From Jeotgalibaca sp052266715 (GTDB lineage: Bacteria; Bacillota; Bacilli; Lactobacillales; Aerococcaceae), in the NCBI GenBank assembly GCA_052266715.1, contig JBQPRB010000001.1: 64,000 bases of DNA, one strand, 5' to 3'. Under the pieces are notes generated by a model. That model had not been told where the DNA came from and did not search any database. It was given only the letters and a program-made list of their open reading frames with translations. The translations under genes were made by a program, and so were the position numbers. Shown here in pieces: positions 62,096-64,000 of this stretch; position 1 is the stretch's first letter; the number at the start of each line of letters is the position of its first letter.

Positions 62096-62126
62096 ATTAT
62101 CTAATCACTTTGTTCAATTTAGATAA
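62096..62126. promoter_or_regulatory. Candidate operator region of allC-E-D
   Basis: TTATCTAA and TTAGATAA form a perfect 8-bp inverted repeat, with TTTGTTCA (62109-62116) between them, about 90 bp before the allC start. Confidence 0.4.
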
Positions 62127-62173
62127 AAAAGATTGTGAAGTTAAGCACTATGTCCATCTGCTTTAGCAATACA

Positions 62174-62425
62174 AAAAAACGGTTCTTGGTTATCTGGTGT
62201 TGGCGAAGGAAATGCCCTTCGGCCTGCGTGTTTGCTTGTGTACTGCCGTGGGACCGCCCTGAGCCTGTAGTCTCCGGGCTTGCAAGCCTCAAAGGGACCG
62301 TAGACGCTGAAGCATCAACGCTCCCTACTTTCGCATTGCATCCTTGACACGGCCACAAGCAACCCCACCGTCCTTCGGGATTTCCGAGAAGAATACCTAC
62401 CAACACCATAAATAATAGAACTAAA
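62174..62425 (-). ncRNA. Structured noncoding RNA of about 250 nt, class not identified
   Basis: More GC-rich than its surroundings and full of long-range pairs. GGTGTTGG near the 5' end (62400-62407) pairs with CCAACACC near the 3' end (62197-62204), extended by GTTCT/AGAAC. GGAAAT-CCC pairs with its far partner (62208-62217 with 62377-62386). CACGG-CCACAAGCAA pairs with TTGCTTGTG...CCGTG. Inside are hairpins from GGCTTGCAAGCC and GGGA-CGTTGATGCTTCAGCG-TCCC. A T7 run follows at 62174-62180. TTGCGC-16-TATTAT lies upstream on the minus strand. The overlapping 126-codon frame is not convincing. Confidence 0.72.
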
Positions 62426-62453
62426 AAAACCAGGCGCAAGGTCCTGGTTTTTC
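62423..62453 (-). terminator. Terminator after the meta-cleavage-type hydrolase
   Basis: AACCAGG-accttgcg-CCTGGTT followed by TTTTT on the minus strand, and A-rich on the other side. Confidence 0.88.
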
Positions 62454-62464
62454 TCATATTCATA

Positions 62465-63298
62465 TTATTGTGCAATAAAGTTTCGAACCAAATTCGCAAA
62501 TTCTTGTGACTTCTCGATTTGCGTCCAGTGTCCGCAACCGCCGAAGATGTGTAGTTCCGCGTTTGGCAATAGATGAATCAAGCGCTCTGAGTTCTCAACT
62601 GGAACAACTTTGTCTTCGCGACCGTGTACCAATAACGTTTTATGCGCAATTGTCTTGAAGGTTTCATCCGGGAATGACAAGTCGTCAACAGACGCTTGAC
62701 GTGGATGCGGGAACATGGAGCTGAACGCTTCATGGAAGCCTTCTTCCATTGATGCTTCGTAGCGCATTTGAATCAAATCTTCAGAAGCGAATTTCTTGTT
62801 GAAAGTGAACAAGTCAATCAATTCTGCCATGTTTTCCTTTGTACCTTTGTAACCCCAAACTTGATCCAGGCCGTAAGGAATATCTCCTTCAGTACCCATA
62901 GCACCCATCGTGATGATTTTTTCAACACGGTCGGGAACTTCAAGCGCTGTCGAGAATGCCAATGAACCACCGAACGAGTTACCCACTAGAATAACTTTTT
63001 CAATATCCAATGCATCCAGGAAATCAATAATTTGTGTCGTCCATAAATCTTTTCCGTAGTTCACTTGGTCTCCGGTTGGTTTATCAGAGAAACCAAATCC
63101 AACCATATCCATCGCATACACATGCGCCACATCTTCCAATAATGGCAATACTAAACGCCAGTTAGCATAAGCTGAAACCCCTGGACCTGATCCATGGATG
63201 AACAATAGCGGTGTTCCGCCGTTCTTTTCGCCTACTTCTAAATAATTCGTTGTAAAGTTTCCTGTTTTTACACTTTTTCCTACTTCTGGTCTACTCAT
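62465..63298 (-). CDS. Alpha/beta hydrolase of the meta-cleavage product hydrolase family
   Basis: 277 residues from ATG 63298 (GAGGAGG 9 nt upstream). HGSGPGVSAYANW, nucleophile S108 in VGNSFGGS, Asp in HGREDKVVP and the terminal His in GGCGHWTQIEKSQEF give the catalytic triad and the spacing of DmpD/XylF/BphD-type 2-hydroxymuconic-semialdehyde hydrolases. It is next to an extradiol dioxygenase, which supports a ring-cleavage role. Other C-C hydrolase or esterase substrates remain possible. Confidence 0.87.
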   Translation of the reverse strand: MSRPEVGKSVKTGNFTTNYLEVGEKNGGTPLLFIHGSGPGVSAYANWRLVLPLLEDVAHVYAMDMVGFGFSDKPTGDQVNYGKDLWTTQIIDFLDALDIEKVILVGNSFGGSLAFSTALEVPDRVEKIITMGAMGTEGDIPYGLDQVWGYKGTKENMAELIDLFTFNKKFASEDLIQMRYEASMEEGFHEAFSSMFPHPRQASVDDLSFPDETFKTIAHKTLLVHGREDKVVPVENSERLIHLLPNAELHIFGGCGHWTQIEKSQEFANLVRNFIAQ

Positions 63299-63321
63299 GT
63301 CTACATTCCTCCTCATTAATT

Positions 63322-63352
63322 AAAAGTCCGGGAAACAAAGCCCCGGACTTTC
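63322..63352 (-). terminator. Hairpin between the dioxygenase and the hydrolase
   Basis: AAAGTCCGGG pairs with CCCGGACTTT (63323-63332 and 63342-63351), with a short T-rich tail. It may reduce read-through into the hydrolase or stabilise the message end. Confidence 0.65.
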
Positions 63353-63363
63353 AGCATCAACAA

Positions 63364-64000
63364 TTATCCTCTAATATGCTCAGCTTCTGGGCGTTTTTCT
63401 TCGATGGCTTCCTTGAATTTAGGTTCAAGTCTGCTTTGAATATTTCTTTCTTCTTTCAGTTTATTCTCTATTGGGTTGTAGTAGATGTTTGAAGCCTCAT
63501 CTTCATCTTGAATTGCTGGTGTACCATAACGGAAGTAAGTACTTGGTAATTCCCCACCGTACCAGATAATAGCCAATTCAGTATCTTTCGCTTCCCATTC
63601 AACCGTTGGGAAATCTGGATCCAGGATTAGGTAGCCAGTATCTCCAAATAGTTCGATACGGTTTCCGCCTGGCTCGATGATATACATACAACGTGCTTGG
63701 GATACACCATGTTTCAGTGGACCCGCTTCGATTGGAATATTCCACTCTTTACATGCTTCAGATAGATCGTCCAAATGTTGCGGAGCGCCATACCAGAATG
63801 CCAAATGGTGAAGACGGCCATGTCCACCTAATGTATCTCCCATCAGTGCAACCTCATGAACAAGTGGTGAAACGGATAACCAAGTTGCAAAGTATGAACC
63901 ATCTGGATTCTTAACGCCTTCACGAATTCGGAATCCTAATAAATCACGGTAGAACTCAGCATTAGCAGGTACAACTTCTGGATTAGTCATGAAGTTAACG
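63364..64000 (-). CDS. Extradiol catechol 2,3-dioxygenase-like protein (5' end outside window)
   Basis: C-terminal part of a vicinal-oxygen-chelate dioxygenase; the frame is open to the edge (VNF before the first ATG at 63990). LHHLAFWYG carries the second iron His, KHGVSQARCMYIIEPGGN the His/Tyr of the active site, and NRIELFG the iron Glu. The first His lies just beyond the edge. The layout matches XylE/C23O-type proteins, with an extra charged tail of about 40 residues. Confidence 0.87.
   Translation of the reverse strand, partial: VNFMTNPEVVPANAEFYRDLLGFRIREGVKNPDGSYFATWLSVSPLVHEVALMGDTLGGHGRLHHLAFWYGAPQHLDDLSEACKEWNIPIEAGPLKHGVSQARCMYIIEPGGNRIELFGDTGYLILDPDFPTVEWEAKDTELAIIWYGGELPSTYFRYGTPAIQDEDEASNIYYNPIENKLKEERNIQSRLEPKFKEAIEEKRPEAEHIRG

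Noticed and set aside
62119..62499. 126-codon minus-strand frame with a hydrophobic segment near its N-terminus
   Set aside because: It overlaps the end of the upstream hydrolase gene, spans a terminator, has no ribosome binding site at a sensible start, and is explained by the structured RNA.

Overview
The window looks like a low-to-moderate-GC Firmicute of the order Lactobacillales. The signs are T-box leaders on tyrS and metY, strong AGGAGG-type ribosome binding sites, consensus sigma-A promoters, CcpA-type cre sites, the SpxH/YidD/PgsA set and many GTG/TTG starts. A Carnobacteriaceae relative (Trichococcus/Carnobacterium-like) is my best guess, inferred from overall gene style and not proven.

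Layout. 0-6 kb: a Tyr T-box with tyrS and a GNAT acetyltransferase, then an IS3-family insertion (2084-3790) that split the terminal hairpin of a structured intergenic repeat, then a minus-strand group with SpxH and three small proteins. 6-17 kb: a hexuronate utilisation block, all minus strand (GH3 glycosidase, HAD phosphatase, uxuB, uxuA, uxaC, KDPG aldolase, IclR/KdgR-type regulator, two Gfo/Idh/MocA oxidoreductases, AraC regulator). 17-31 kb: a heterodimeric ABC exporter behind a leader-peptide attenuator, two PLP aminotransferases (one with an Lrp-type regulator), pgsA, a NatAB-type ABC exporter, a DAACS symporter, yidD and a Na/Pi cotransporter. 31-39 kb: a second glycoside block (AraC, GPH symporter, large GH2 enzyme with an altered acid/base site, second GH3). 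39-41 kb: metY behind a T-box. 41-62 kb: an anaerobic allantoin-degradation island. 62-64 kb: a structured noncoding RNA, then a meta-cleavage hydrolase and an extradiol catechol dioxygenase cut by the window edge.

The allantoin island reads as a complete ATP-yielding route: NCS1 and MFS permeases, AllB (allantoinase), AllC (allantoate amidohydrolase), AllE (ureidoglycine aminohydrolase), AllD (ureidoglycolate dehydrogenase), a PucG-type ureidoglycine:glyoxylate aminotransferase as a side branch, a fused AllF-AllG protein plus AllH (oxamate carbamoyltransferase), and ArcC (carbamate kinase). Two PucR-type regulators frame it, and an orphan cytosine-deaminase-like amidohydrolase, an alpha/beta hydrolase and an unknown permease may add another nitrogen substrate.

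Between genes there is unexpected structure. Three arrays of hairpins repeat every 50-52 bp; within an array the stem word is conserved and the loops vary, and each array has its own stem. Three copies of a roughly 175-bp structured repeat all sit at 3' ends of minus-strand genes. A compact RNA of about 250 nt lies downstream of the meta-cleavage hydrolase. Candidate operators recur in the uronate, glycoside and allantoin promoters. Start codons were chosen from ribosome binding sites and differ in places from the longest open frame.
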